Of a stretch of DNA of 64,000 bases, positions 36,171 through 45,067 are shown piece by piece. Within the stretch, counting starts at the first letter, position 1. Each line of letters starts with the position of its first letter. The translations under genes and the position numbers were made by a program. The notes under the pieces are model-generated. The model was not told the origin of the DNA. It made no database searches and saw only the letters and a list, made by a program, of their open reading frames with translations. Location of the stretch: contig NC_004113.1 in assembly GCF_000011345.1 (NCBI RefSeq), positions 682,001-746,000 on the forward strand. Direction: 5' to 3'. Origin of the DNA: Thermosynechococcus vestitus BP-1 (GTDB lineage Bacteria > Cyanobacteriota > Cyanobacteriia > Thermosynechococcales > Thermosynechococcaceae).

Positions 36171-36879
36171 GAGGGGTGACGGCCACACTGCGGTCAAACA
36201 CTGGGGCAATTGCCTCAAGGTCAAACTGATCCAGGCGATCGAGGGCCCAATGACAGCGACGCTGAAGCATATGGAAGGGATAGGTGTGGGCTACCCCCAA
36301 GACTTTGACGCCGGCTTCGCGGGCGGATTGAATGCCCACCAAGGTGTCCTCGATCGCCAGACAATCAGCGGCTGTGAGATCACTCCCTAGGGCTTGCAAG
36401 GCTTCAACGGCACGTAGATAGGGGTCAGGATAAGGTTTGCTGCGTTCCACACTTTCGGCACTGATAATGCAGTCGACCATCGAGTGGAGGTGTCCCCGCT
36501 CAAGGGCTAAGTCCACATCGGATCGCACCGCACCGGTGACAATGGCGATTTTCAATCGGGCAGCATGGAGTTTTTGCAGCAGGGCGATCGCCCCCGCAAA
36601 GAAGGGAAACGGTTCGATACTGGCCAAGCGGGCTCGGTAGGCGGCGGCCTTTTGAGCCACCAGTTTATCCAAATAGGCCGGGGTCACTGCCCGTCCGCGG
36701 CGACTGAGGAGGTTATCCAAACAGGCCCGATCGCTCCGTCCCAGGCAAAAAAGGTCGTACTCCCCCCGCTGCGGCCGCAAATTTTCTTGCAGCAAGATCT
36801 CCTCAATGAGGGCAGCATGGATGGCCTCATCATCGAGGATCACGCCATTGAAGTCAAACAAAACTGCCTTCAGGGGCAT
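36145..36879 (-). CDS. HAD-superfamily hydrolase, beta-phosphoglucomutase-like
   Basis: 244 residues, subfamily IA HAD with cap. Motif I is FDFNGVILDDE: the nucleophile Asp9 is present but the second Asp of DxD is Asn11, a change I recall as usual in this cyanobacterial subgroup. Motif II lies in IAIVTGAVRSD, the motif III Lys in SKPYPDPYLRA and motif IV in CLAIEDTLVGIQSAREAG. Asn11 removes the usual general acid/base, so phosphatase or mutase activity may be altered. Ends inside pntB's 3' end (convergent overlap of 26 bp) and lies 2 bp downstream of trpC on the same strand. Confidence 0.82.
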   Translation of the reverse strand: MPLKAVLFDFNGVILDDEAIHAALIEEILLQENLRPQRGEYDLFCLGRSDRACLDNLLSRRGRAVTPAYLDKLVAQKAAAYRARLASIEPFPFFAGAIALLQKLHAARLKIAIVTGAVRSDVDLALERGHLHSMVDCIISAESVERSKPYPDPYLRAVEALQALGSDLTAADCLAIEDTLVGIQSAREAGVKVLGVAHTYPFHMLQRRCHWALDRLDQFDLEAIAPVFDRSVAVTPPRGVSPRQ

Positions 36880-36881
36880 AC

Positions 36882-37805
36882 CTAGTGGGCTAACTCTGGA
36901 AATAACTGCTGAATCCGCGCTCGGAGTTCCTCCGCCTCGCTGAAGTGTGCCATCGCCGCTGGGGGGCGCATTAGGGATTCTCCGACTAAAATGGCTTGGG
37001 CGCCGGCTTGTGCCATCCGTTCGACATCGGCGCGCTGATGAATGCCCGATTCGCTGACCACAAGGATGTTGCGATCGCGCAGTTGCGCCCCATAGTTGGC
37101 CAAAAGTTTTTCAGTAGTGGCCAGATCAACACTAAAGTCCATCAGGTTGCGATTGTTGATCCCCACAAGCTGCACGTCCTCTAGTGCCAGCACCCGTTCC
37201 ATCTCCTCGGCGGTGTGCACCTCCACAAGGGCGGTTAGACCCAACCCATGGGCAATCCGCAGAAAATAGCGCAAATCCTTGTCCGAGAGGATAGCCGCGA
37301 TGAGTAGCACTGCGTCGGCGCCCCGCACCCTTGCCAGAAACATCTGGTAGGGATAGAGGATAAAGTCCTTGCACAACAGCGGCACCGCCACCTCTTGGCG
37401 AATTTGAGCGAGGTACTCAAAGCTGCCCTGGAAAAACTCACTGTCCGTTAGGACGGAAAGGCAGGTTGCACCCGCGGCAACGTAGGCTTGGGCGATCGCC
37501 ACCGGGTCGAAATTGGGGCGAATAATGCCTTTACTGGGGGAGGCCTTCTTGACCTCAGCAATCAGCGCTGGTTGGGTGACAGGGTTTTGCACAGCCGCCA
37601 AAAAAGAACGCACCGGTGGCGCCTCCAGCACCTGACGCTGTAAATCAGCCAAGGGCAGGACTTCCCGCAGTTGCTCCACCTCCTGTTCCTTGTGCCAAAC
37701 AATCTTCTCAAGAATGTTGCGAGGGGCATCATCGGCCACCGGTACTTGGTAGTGGAGGTTGCGAACAGTGACAGCGGGATTGGGGGGACGGCGGCGAATT
37801 TGCAT
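36882..37805 (-). CDS. trpC: indole-3-glycerol-phosphate synthase
   Basis: Tryptophan synthesis: closes the indole ring from CdRP. 307 residues from the ATG at 37805 ([12 protein letters not shown]), the start usual for cyanobacterial TrpC; an ATG at 37853 would add 16 residues. (beta/alpha)8 barrel with the catalytic Lys/Glu region [44 protein letters not shown] and [11 protein letters not shown]. About 40 extra N-terminal residues precede the barrel, as in other cyanobacterial forms. It lies alone among tryptophan genes here, with a HAD gene downstream. Confidence 0.95.
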   Translation of the reverse strand: MQIRRRPPNPAVTVRNLHYQVPVADDAPRNILEKIVWHKEQEVEQLREVLPLADLQRQVLEAPPVRSFLAAVQNPVTQPALIAEVKKASPSKGIIRPNFDPVAIAQAYVAAGATCLSVLTDSEFFQGSFEYLAQIRQEVAVPLLCKDFILYPYQMFLARVRGADAVLLIAAILSDKDLRYFLRIAHGLGLTALVEVHTAEEMERVLALEDVQLVGINNRNLMDFSVDLATTEKLLANYGAQLRDRNILVVSESGIHQRADVERMAQAGAQAILVGESLMRPPAAMAHFSEAEELRARIQQLFPELAH

Positions 37806-37922
37806 AGTCAGCTTCGTAGGGAGTTGCAATCGTTGACCATAAGAATAAACCACAAGGACAACCCTTAACCACCCTCTCTAACCCTGCTATGGTGTCAAAG
37901 GAGCAGTAGGAAACCACTGTTG

Positions 37923-39610
37923 ATGGCCATTGGCGTTTGGGTTTTAGGGGATCAACTGTCGCTACAGCAGGCCGCGCTGCAAAGTTGCGCCCATCCTGTC
38001 CCCGTCATCCTCATTGAGTCCCACCAGTGGGTCAAACAACGCCGCTACCATGCCCAAAAACTGGTGCTGGTGTGGTCGGCTATGCGGCACTTTGCCCAAG
38101 AGCTCGAAGCGGCCGGTTGGCCAGTAACCTACGCGATCGCCCCCGACTTTGTCACCCCGCTGCGGCAGTGGATTAGCGCCCACAACATCCACGAAGTGCG
38201 GCTCATGCAACCTAGCGATCGCCCCTTTCGTGACTTCATTGCCACCCTTGACCTGCCCTGTGCCATTAAATTGCTGCCAAACAATCACTTTCTCTGGTCA
38301 GAAGCGGACTTTCAGCAGTGGGCAGCCGGTTGCAAAACCCTTGTTCTGGAACACTTTTACCGTGCAGGGCGCCAGCGGTTTCAAATCCTGATGGAGGGCA
38401 AATCTCCTGCCGGCGGCAAATGGAACTACGATGCTGAGAACCGCCAAGTGCCCCCTGCTAACCTCAAACCCCCACCACCGCTGCGCTTTTGCCCCGATAG
38501 GATGACCCAAGAAGTCATTGAAACAGTGCGCCAAGGAAACTTTGACCAATGAAATGGGATACAAGCCCCGTCCTTGTAGGACGGCTTTTGTGATATTTGT
38601 GCTAGAATGAGGGAGTCGCCATAGGACATTGGGAGACTTTAAATGGACGTGGAGAAACCGTAAGACTACCTCGGTAGCAGGTTTCTGTGAAGCGTCAAGG
38701 AATCCTCGCTCCTTTGGGACGAGGAGGTATGTCAAACCTACGGTCACATCGAACCCTTTTACTGGGGGGTCACCCGCGCTCAAGCCCTGCAAGTCTTGGA
38801 AAACTTTATTGAATACCGCTTGCCCCAGTTTGGCCCCTACCAAGATGCCATGGTGGTGGAAGAACAGACCCTGTGGCACAGCCTCCTTTCCCCCTATTTG
38901 AATTTAGGCCTACTGCATCCCCAAGAAGTGATTGATGCGGCCTTAGGGGCCTACAGTGAAGGGCAACTCCCCCTCAATAGCGTTGAGGGGTTTATTCGCC
39001 AAATTCTTGGCTGGCGCGAGTATATGTATGGCCTTTATCACTACCTCGGTGCCGACTACTGTCAGCAAAACTTCTTGCAGCACCACCAACCTCTGCCGGC
39101 TTTCTTTTGGCAGAGCGATCGCGCTACAATGAGCTGCCTGCGCCACGTTCTCAAGCAAATTGAGTGCACTGGCTATGCCCATCACATTCAGCGGCTGATG
39201 ATCCTGGCCAACTTTGCTCTCATCACTGGCTTAGCGCCTCAGGAGGTGGAAAACTGGTTCCACAGTGTCTTTATTGACGCCTATGATTGGTAATGCAAAC
39301 CAATGTCTTGGGAATGGGCTTATTTGCCGATGGCGGACGCTTGGCCTCCAAACCCTATGCCGCCTCCGCTAACTACATTCAGCGCATGAGTAATTATTGC
39401 CAAGGATGTGCCTATGATCCAAAGCAACGCGTGGGCGATCGCGCTTGCCCCTTTAACTTTTTTTATTGGCATTTTCTAGCACGCCATCGCACAGTCCTGA
39501 GTCAGCAAGGACGCATGGCCATTGCCCTTAAAAATCTGGAGAAATTGAGTCCCTTGGAAATCGCCGCCATTCAACGGGAGGTAGAGCGGTGGTATTTTGA
39601 AAATTCATAG
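37923..39610 (+). pseudogene. cryptochrome/photolyase-related gene (DPRP/FeS-BCP type), broken twice
   Basis: The parts together make a full photolyase-related protein of the iron-sulfur bacterial cryptochrome family: N-terminal antenna-like domain (WVLGDQLSLQQAAL), FAD-binding helices (GFIRQILGWREYMYGLYHYLG, FALITGLAPQEVENWF) and C-terminal cluster cysteines (YCQGCAYDP, DRACPFNFFYW). Lesion one: a 189-bp mini-element inserted after GNFD (38546), introducing a TGA two codons later; the host frame resumes at 38736 with TYGHIEPFYW. Lesion two: a one-base deletion at about 39290, where AYDW should continue with VMQTNVLGMG but reads a stop. With two independent breaks the gene cannot make the protein. 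The ATG at 37923 is preferred over the TTG at 37920. Confidence 0.85.
38547..38735 (+). mobile_element. 189-bp non-autonomous IS605-type mini-element (MITE-like)
   Basis: The element limits follow from restoring the host frame (GAC|ACC, giving FDTYGHIEP). It has no coding capacity. The left end carries a hairpin CCGTCC TTGTA GGACGG (about 38568-38584); the right end carries AATCCTCGCTCC...GACGAGGAGG and finishes with ATGTCAA, the same last seven bases as the tnpB element at 24.5 kb. It follows TTTGAC, a TTGAC-like target. The right-end part resembles the scaffold of a TnpB guide RNA, so it may be a stand-alone RNA source. Confidence 0.78.
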
Positions 39611-39619
39611 ATCGGGAAA

Positions 39620-39709
39620 ATGTCAACTGTATTTCAGATTACAATTACTGGTAAAACCCACCTTTTCCGAGTCATTCAGGCATCCGCTGATGCCCTCATT
39701 GAAATCTAA
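39620..39709 (+). CDS. possible 29-residue peptide
   Basis: A short frame, MSTVFQITITGKTHLFRV..., beginning 8 bp after GGG of a weak ribosome-binding site and ending in TAA. It is too short to identify; it could be the start of a decayed gene or chance. Listed only because no other feature explains the segment between the photolyase remnant and the next gene. Confidence 0.15.
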   Translation: MSTVFQITITGKTHLFRVIQASADALIEI

Positions 39710-39871
39710 GGCATTTTTTAAATCCATCATGGCAAACCTTAACCAAAAGATAACCAAAAAATAATACTCTCCTAGGCTGAATTCGACATAATTAGACAGG
39801 TGCATCAAGCGTAAGTACACTTGCCGCTCTCAAGCAATTCAATTCGATGCTCATTCCGGGGGGACACGCAA

Positions 39872-41047
39872 ATGAATGAGACCCTGAAGGCGACATCTAA
39901 CCTTCAGCTTGCCGCAGCCACCACCTTAGCAGACCTGCCCTATTTTTCTTATCAGGTTTCGCCGGAGACCATTGCTAAAGACGTTGCCGATCAATTTCAA
40001 CGTGACCCTGACCTACCAGGGGTGTTGGTGGTGGCAGGCGATCGCGTCATCGGCATGATCTCCAAGGTCAAGTTTTTTGAGCGCATGAGTCAGCAATTTG
40101 GCCGAGATCTATACTTGCCGCGCCCGATTAAGTTATTGCCGGAAATTGCCAACCCCAAAGTTCCTCCCCTTGTCTTGATGGCACGCACTCCCGTCGAAGA
40201 AGCCGTGGAGCAGGCCTTGAATCGCCCCCCTGCCTTTGTCTATGAACCCATTGTCGTGCGCAGGGGTAAGCAACTGGTGTTGGTGGATATGCGGGTCGTC
40301 CTCATTGCCCAGGCTCAAGTCCTGAGTAGGAAAAATCTTTTTATTCAGCAGCAGCACCTCCACACCCAGCACATCCTTGAGAGCCTAAAACTGGAAAAAG
40401 AGCGCAACCAGGACTACGCCAAGCGCCTGGAAAGCCAGCTCACCCGCGCCCAGCAGATGAATGAAGCCCTAGAGCAGCAGGAGCGCTCTGTCCGTGAGCA
40501 AGCAGAGCGGATTGCTCAACTGAACCAACGGTTCATCTCCATCAGCCAAGTGCTCTCAGAGCGTGGCCAAAAAGCCTTTCAGGAAACCTTCACGGGAGTT
40601 AACCAAATTAGCCGCCACACCGCGGAGGTATATCGTCTCAGCGAACGCCTGAAACAGGACGTGGAAATTATTGACCAAGCCACCCATCAAATTGCTGAGA
40701 TTACCCGTCAGGTGAAGCACATTGCGGTGCAAGCGGGGTTGATTGCCAGTCGCAGTGGCCAGCGGACGCCGGGCTTCGATATTATTGTCGAGGCCATTAA
40801 CAAACTGGCCAACCAAGTGGTTGTTGCCAACCAGCAGGTGGAGGAAATGGCCAATCATTTTCGCCATCACATCCGCGAAGTGGTGCAGTCCACCGCCTCT
40901 GGCGAAAAAATCGCGCGATCGCTCCTCAGTCAAGTAGAAACTACCCAGCAAGCTATCCAAGAACTACAAACCCTCCTGAATGCTGAAGATACAGCAGCTG
41001 CGGCAACCGAGGAGGAGGAGGTTCTGGCAACTGCTGTGGTGGCTTAA
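39872..41047 (+). CDS. cytosolic CBS-like / MCP-like coiled-coil signalling protein
   Basis: 391 residues from the ATG at 39872, preceded by GGGGGGAC. No membrane segment. The N-terminal 150 residues look like the CBS-type sensory domain found in front of GGDEF and MCP modules (PGVLVVAGDRVIGMISKVKFFERM). Then a long coiled coil with many Gln/Glu/Arg and a region, ITRQVKHIAVQAGLIASRSGQRTPGFDIIVEAINKLANQ, that reads like the hairpin tip of chemoreceptors with key residues changed. It may act as a cytoplasmic receptor/adaptor, perhaps in phototaxis or pilus control; no che genes are in the window, so partners are unknown. Confidence 0.6.
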   Translation: MNETLKATSNLQLAAATTLADLPYFSYQVSPETIAKDVADQFQRDPDLPGVLVVAGDRVIGMISKVKFFERMSQQFGRDLYLPRPIKLLPEIANPKVPPLVLMARTPVEEAVEQALNRPPAFVYEPIVVRRGKQLVLVDMRVVLIAQAQVLSRKNLFIQQQHLHTQHILESLKLEKERNQDYAKRLESQLTRAQQMNEALEQQERSVREQAERIAQLNQRFISISQVLSERGQKAFQETFTGVNQISRHTAEVYRLSERLKQDVEIIDQATHQIAEITRQVKHIAVQAGLIASRSGQRTPGFDIIVEAINKLANQVVVANQQVEEMANHFRHHIREVVQSTASGEKIARSLLSQVETTQQAIQELQTLLNAEDTAAAATEEEEVLATAVVA

Positions 41048-41117
41048 AGCAGTAGATTCAGGCTATTGCCACAGGGTATCCTGGAGCTAGAACACTACTG
41101 AATTTCTAGGATTGAGG

Positions 41118-42044
41118 ATGCCCCAACCCACTGTTATTCTCCATGGCGGCGCTGGCAGTTCACTCCAAGACAAAGGTGGTCTCATTCCTGTCCGCCAATC
41201 CCTCCATGGCATTGTTACCCAAGTGGTTCAGGCCCTCAAAGAAGGGGCAACGGCGATTGAGGCAGTGGTTTTGGGGTGTCGGCTCCTAGAGGATGAACCG
41301 CGCTTTAATGCCGGCACAGGCTCGGTGCTGCAGTCCGATGGGCAGATTCGCATGAGCGCCTCTCTAATGGATGGGCAGCGGCAGTGCTTTAGTGGTGTCA
41401 TCAACGTCTCGCGGGTAAAAAATCCCATTGATCTGGCCCACTGGCTACAACAGTGCCCCGATCGCGTTCTGTCGGATGTGGGGGCAGCAGAGTTGGCCCG
41501 TGAATTGCAGCTGCCTGTGTATCAACCCCTAACGGATCAGCGACTCTACGAGTGGCTCGAGGAACGCAAGGGCAATTTCTCAAAATCAATGGCGAGGGTG
41601 GTGGCCGAAGGGGCAAGACGGGGCACGGTTGGTGTGGTGGTTTTAGATCAGCAGGGACACTTGGCTGTGGGGACTTCCACTGGCGGCAAAGGTTTTGAGC
41701 GTATTGGGCGGGTGAGTGACTCTGCAACCCCAGCGGGAAACTATGCCAACAGCTTAGCAGCGGTCAGTTGTACAGGCATTGGTGAAGACATTCTCGATGA
41801 GGCGCTGGCCGCGCGGATTGTGGTGCGAGTAACCGATGGCCTGTCCCTAGAGGCGGCCTTTGAAAAATCCTTCCGGGAAGCTGCCCGTCGGCAACGGGAT
41901 TTTGGCGCCATTGGCTTGGATCGTCAGGGGGCGATCGCCTGGGGTAAGACCTGTGATGTTCTCCTTGCGGCCTACTGGAATGGCACGGCCATTGGCGATA
42001 CCTTGGAGTTACCACCGGGGCTACAGGTGGGCAGTCAAAAATAA
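41118..42044 (+). CDS. isoaspartyl peptidase / L-asparaginase (Ntn hydrolase)
   Basis: 308 residues from ATG 41118. Plant-type asparaginase family: HGGAG at residues 9-13, the NAGTGSVL motif with N64, and the autocleavage site GARRGTVGVVVLD, where Thr170 becomes the N-terminal nucleophile of the beta chain after self-processing. Followed by STGGKGF and the substrate-binding block GRVSDSATPAGNYAN. It hydrolyses isoaspartyl dipeptides and asparagine and may also act in cyanophycin dipeptide (beta-Asp-Arg) breakdown, as reported for cyanobacterial members. Monocistronic by position. Confidence 0.9.
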   Translation: MPQPTVILHGGAGSSLQDKGGLIPVRQSLHGIVTQVVQALKEGATAIEAVVLGCRLLEDEPRFNAGTGSVLQSDGQIRMSASLMDGQRQCFSGVINVSRVKNPIDLAHWLQQCPDRVLSDVGAAELARELQLPVYQPLTDQRLYEWLEERKGNFSKSMARVVAEGARRGTVGVVVLDQQGHLAVGTSTGGKGFERIGRVSDSATPAGNYANSLAAVSCTGIGEDILDEALAARIVVRVTDGLSLEAAFEKSFREAARRQRDFGAIGLDRQGAIAWGKTCDVLLAAYWNGTAIGDTLELPPGLQVGSQK

Positions 42045-42114
42045 TTTATCCTTGATGTCAAGTTTTTTTATTGCTCGCCACATTCAATTAGGTGCATCCG
42101 CTGGAGCAAACGCC

Positions 42115-42120
42115 TATAAT
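42115..42120 (+). promoter_or_regulatory. -10-like TATAAT upstream of ndhK
   Basis: Perfect TATAAT 44 bp before the ndhK start codon, in an AT-rich spacer of 120 bp. No convincing -35. Confidence 0.45.
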
Positions 42121-42164
42121 CTTAAGTGTTTTTACATTTGGCCGATGTCCCTTGAGGGAACCCT

Positions 42165-42878
42165 ATGACCAATACGACCTCGCCTGCCATTCTTAATCCC
42201 ATCGCCCGTCCTGAAGTTCCCCAAGAACTTGCTGAGAATATCATCCTCACATCCCTCAACGATGTCTATGACTGGGCACGGCTATCGAGCCTCTGGCCGC
42301 TTATGTATGGCACTGCCTGTTGCTTCATTGAGTTTGCTGCCATGATTGGCTCGCGCTTCGATTTCGATCGCTTTGGCTTGGTGCCCCGCAACAGTCCCCG
42401 GCAGGCAGATTTGATCATCACCTCCGGCACAATCACGATGAAGATGGCACCGGCTCTGGTCCGCCTTTACGAGCAAATGCCCAGCCCCAAGTACGTCATT
42501 GCCATGGGTGCCTGCACGATCACAGGGGGCATGTTTAGCTCTGATTCTTATTCCGCTGTGCGTGGTGTGGACAAGCTGATTCCCGTAGATGTCTATTTGC
42601 CTGGCTGCCCACCCCGTCCAGAGGCAATCATGGATGCCATCGTCAAGCTGCGCAAGAAAATTGCCAACGAACATATCAATGAGCGGGGTAACCTTGCCCA
42701 AACCCACCGCCTCTTTACCGCCAAGCACAAAATGAAACCCGTGCCGCCCATTCTCACTGGCCAATATCTCAATGCGCCTAGTCGGCAAGCGCCTCCCCCT
42801 GCCCTTGCGGCAGCCATGGGAATAGCCGTTCCTGCCCTTGGAGAAGCGGTGAGCGAAACCACCAGTGTTGCAGAATAA
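42165..42878 (+). CDS. ndhK: NAD(P)H-quinone oxidoreductase subunit K
   Basis: NuoB-type subunit carrying the N2 [4Fe-4S] cluster next to the quinone site of NDH-1. 237 residues. Ligand cysteines C52-C53 (GTACCFIEF), C117 (MGACTITGG) and C148 (LPGCPPRPE) are all present, as is [11 protein letters not shown]. Usually cyanobacteria keep ndhC-K-J together; here ndhC and ndhJ are not in the vicinity, which matches what I remember of Thermosynechococcus. ndhL follows 38 bp downstream. Confidence 0.96.
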
Positions 42879-42916
42879 TTCCAATTCAGTCCTTCTTGGT
42901 AAAGAGGTAGCAAGCA

Positions 42917-43147
42917 ATGGCAGTTTCAACAGAGCTTTTAGTTCTTGGTGTCTATGGGGCCTTGGCAGGGCTGTATCTGCTGGTGGTGCCAGCGATTGTC
43001 TATGCCTATTTGAATGCGCGCTGGTATGTGGCTAGCTCCTTTGAGCGGGCATTTATGTACTTTCTAGTAACTTTCTTTTTTCCGGGATTACTGCTGCTTG
43101 CACCCTTTATTAACTTTCGTCCACAGCCGCGCTCCCTCAATTCCTAG
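42917..43147 (+). CDS. ndhL: NAD(P)H-quinone oxidoreductase subunit L
   Basis: 76 residues, two membrane helices ([25 protein letters not shown] and [20 protein letters not shown]). It is the oxyphotosynthesis-specific NDH-1 subunit (formerly IctA). It fits the family in length and in the segment [17 protein letters not shown]. Start ATG at 42917 after a GAGGTAGCAAG ribosome-binding region. DUF3007 follows 5 bp downstream. Confidence 0.93.
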   Translation: MAVSTELLVLGVYGALAGLYLLVVPAIVYAYLNARWYVASSFERAFMYFLVTFFFPGLLLLAPFINFRPQPRSLNS

Positions 43148-43152
43148 GTGCT

Positions 43153-43485
43153 ATGCGCCGCATTGATGTTCTAGGAATTGGTGTTGGTGTTTTCTTTGGT
43201 GGTGGCTTGGTCTACCTCCTGTTGCGGATGGTTGGGCTTGAGCCACTGCAGGCGGGGGTTTGGAGTCAGGCGATTTTTGTCTTGGGGATTCTTGGCTGGC
43301 TCTCCACTTACCTACTGCGGGTTTTTACGGGTCGGATGACCTATCACCAACAACTCAAAGACTATGAAGAGGCACTTCTGCGCGATCGCTTAGCACGGAT
43401 GTCACCGGAGGAGCTAGCGGCCCTCGAAGCTGAAATTCTCGCGGAAACCAACGCTACGGCTGATCCGGAATTGGGGGATAATTAG
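43153..43485 (+). CDS. DUF3007 family membrane protein
   Basis: 110 residues, conserved in cyanobacteria and plastids. Two N-terminal helices (DVLGIGVGVFFGGGLVYLLL and SQAIFVLGILGWLSTYLL) and a cytoplasmic charged C-terminus (LKDYEEALLRDRLARMSPEELAALEAEI). Its usual place is directly after ndhL, as here (5 bp spacing), which suggests a link with NDH-1 assembly, although no function is proven to my knowledge. Confidence 0.8.
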   Translation: MRRIDVLGIGVGVFFGGGLVYLLLRMVGLEPLQAGVWSQAIFVLGILGWLSTYLLRVFTGRMTYHQQLKDYEEALLRDRLARMSPEELAALEAEILAETNATADPELGDN

Positions 43486-43510
43486 CTCCAGTTTCCCCGA
43501 TGGCTTGACA

Positions 43511-45067
43511 ATGCACTTTCCCCGCTCCTGTGGTTTACTGCTCCATCCCACCTCCCTTCCCGGCGGTCACGGCATTGGTGAGTTGGGTACCGCTGCCCGT
43601 GAGTTCTTGGAATTTTTAGTGGCCAGTGATCAGCAGTACTGGCAGGTGCTGCCCCTAGGCCCCACCGGCTTTGGCAATTCCCCCTATATGTGCTATTCGG
43701 CTATGGCGGGTAACCCACTGCTGATTAGCTTGGAGGAAGTCGCAAAAGCGGGTTGGTTAACGGAGGCGGATCTAGGGCAGATTACCCTTGAGAATCGCGA
43801 TCGCGTGGATTTCGACGCTGTGATTAGCCAGAAGCTGCCGCTCCTACGCCTGGCGGCGCAACGTTTCCAGAGTCAGGCTACCCCAGGAGACTGGCAGGCC
43901 TTCCGGGACTTCCAAGCCCTTGCCCACTACTGGCTGCCCAACTATGCCCTCTTTATGGCAATTAAGGACCACCACCAGGGACAGCCGTGGTATGAATGGC
44001 CCGCTCCTTTGCGCGATCGCGAGCCCACCGCCCTTGCCGCTATCCAAGTGGTTCTCAAAGACCGCATTTTTGAGTACGAATTTCAGCAATTTCTCTTTTA
44101 CCAGCAGTGGCACGCCCTCAAGGAGGCCGCCAACCAACAGGGGATTCAAATTATCGGTGATATTCCCATTTACGTTGCCCACGACAGTGTAGATGTTTGG
44201 GCCTTTCCCCAATTTTTTGAGCTGAATCCAGAAACCGGTGCCGCTGCCCTGATGGCCGGTGTGCCCCCGGATTACTTCAGTGCTACAGGACAACTCTGGG
44301 GCAATCCCATTTACAACTGGAAAGCCCTTGCGGCCGATGGCTACTCTTGGTGGATTGAGCGCTTCCGTGCCCTCCTCGCCTATGTGGACATTATCCGTGT
44401 CGATCACTTTCGTGGCTTTCAGGCCTACTGGCAAGTGCCGGAAGGGGAGAAAACAGCTGTCAACGGCCAATGGCAACCAGGTCCTGGTGCTGCCTTCTTC
44501 GAAGCTTTGCAAGCGGCCTTGGGACGACTGCCTATTCTAGCGGAGGATTTGGGGGATATTACCCCCGATGTCATTGCCCTGCGGGATCAGTTTCAGTTTC
44601 CGGGGATGAAAATTCTCCAGTTTGCCTTTGGCGGTGGTTCGGATAATCCGTTTTTGCCCTTTAATCAAGAGCGCAACTGTGTGGTGTATACCGGCACCCA
44701 CGACAACGACACAACTGTGGGCTGGTATCGTAACCTCAGTAACTGGGAACGGCAGCGTTTTATTGACTATTTGGGCTATACCCCCAGCGAGCCCCACTGG
44801 GCCTTGATTCGCATGGCCTTGGGAACCGTTGCCAACCAAGCCATTATTCCCGTTCAAGACCTGCTCGGCCTCGATAGCCATGCCCGCATGAATTTTCCCG
44901 GTACTGACCAAGGCAACTGGGCGTGGCGGCTGACTCCTGGGCAACTCACCCCTGAACTTGCCGCTCATTTGAGGCACCTGGTGCACCTCTTTGGCCGTCA
45001 AGCGCCCCCCAGACCTCAGCCTGGTGAAGCCGAGGCAGGAACCCTCGGAATGGAGAAGCAGCCCTAA
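43511..45067 (+). CDS. malQ: 4-alpha-glucanotransferase (amylomaltase)
   Basis: GH77 disproportionating enzyme for glycogen/malto-oligosaccharide metabolism, 518 residues from the ATG at 43511 (TTG at 43505 is a weaker alternative). Conserved blocks: SCGLLLHPTSLPGGHGIGELG at the N-terminus, IRVDHFRGFQAYW with the nucleophile Asp, LAEDLGDITPDV with the acid/base Glu, and VVYTGTHDNDT with the third catalytic Asp. Its stop overlaps that of the convergent pentapeptide-repeat gene by CTAA. Confidence 0.95.
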   Translation: MHFPRSCGLLLHPTSLPGGHGIGELGTAAREFLEFLVASDQQYWQVLPLGPTGFGNSPYMCYSAMAGNPLLISLEEVAKAGWLTEADLGQITLENRDRVDFDAVISQKLPLLRLAAQRFQSQATPGDWQAFRDFQALAHYWLPNYALFMAIKDHHQGQPWYEWPAPLRDREPTALAAIQVVLKDRIFEYEFQQFLFYQQWHALKEAANQQGIQIIGDIPIYVAHDSVDVWAFPQFFELNPETGAAALMAGVPPDYFSATGQLWGNPIYNWKALAADGYSWWIERFRALLAYVDIIRVDHFRGFQAYWQVPEGEKTAVNGQWQPGPGAAFFEALQAALGRLPILAEDLGDITPDVIALRDQFQFPGMKILQFAFGGGSDNPFLPFNQERNCVVYTGTHDNDTTVGWYRNLSNWERQRFIDYLGYTPSEPHWALIRMALGTVANQAIIPVQDLLGLDSHARMNFPGTDQGNWAWRLTPGQLTPELAAHLRHLVHLFGRQAPPRPQPGEAEAGTLGMEKQP

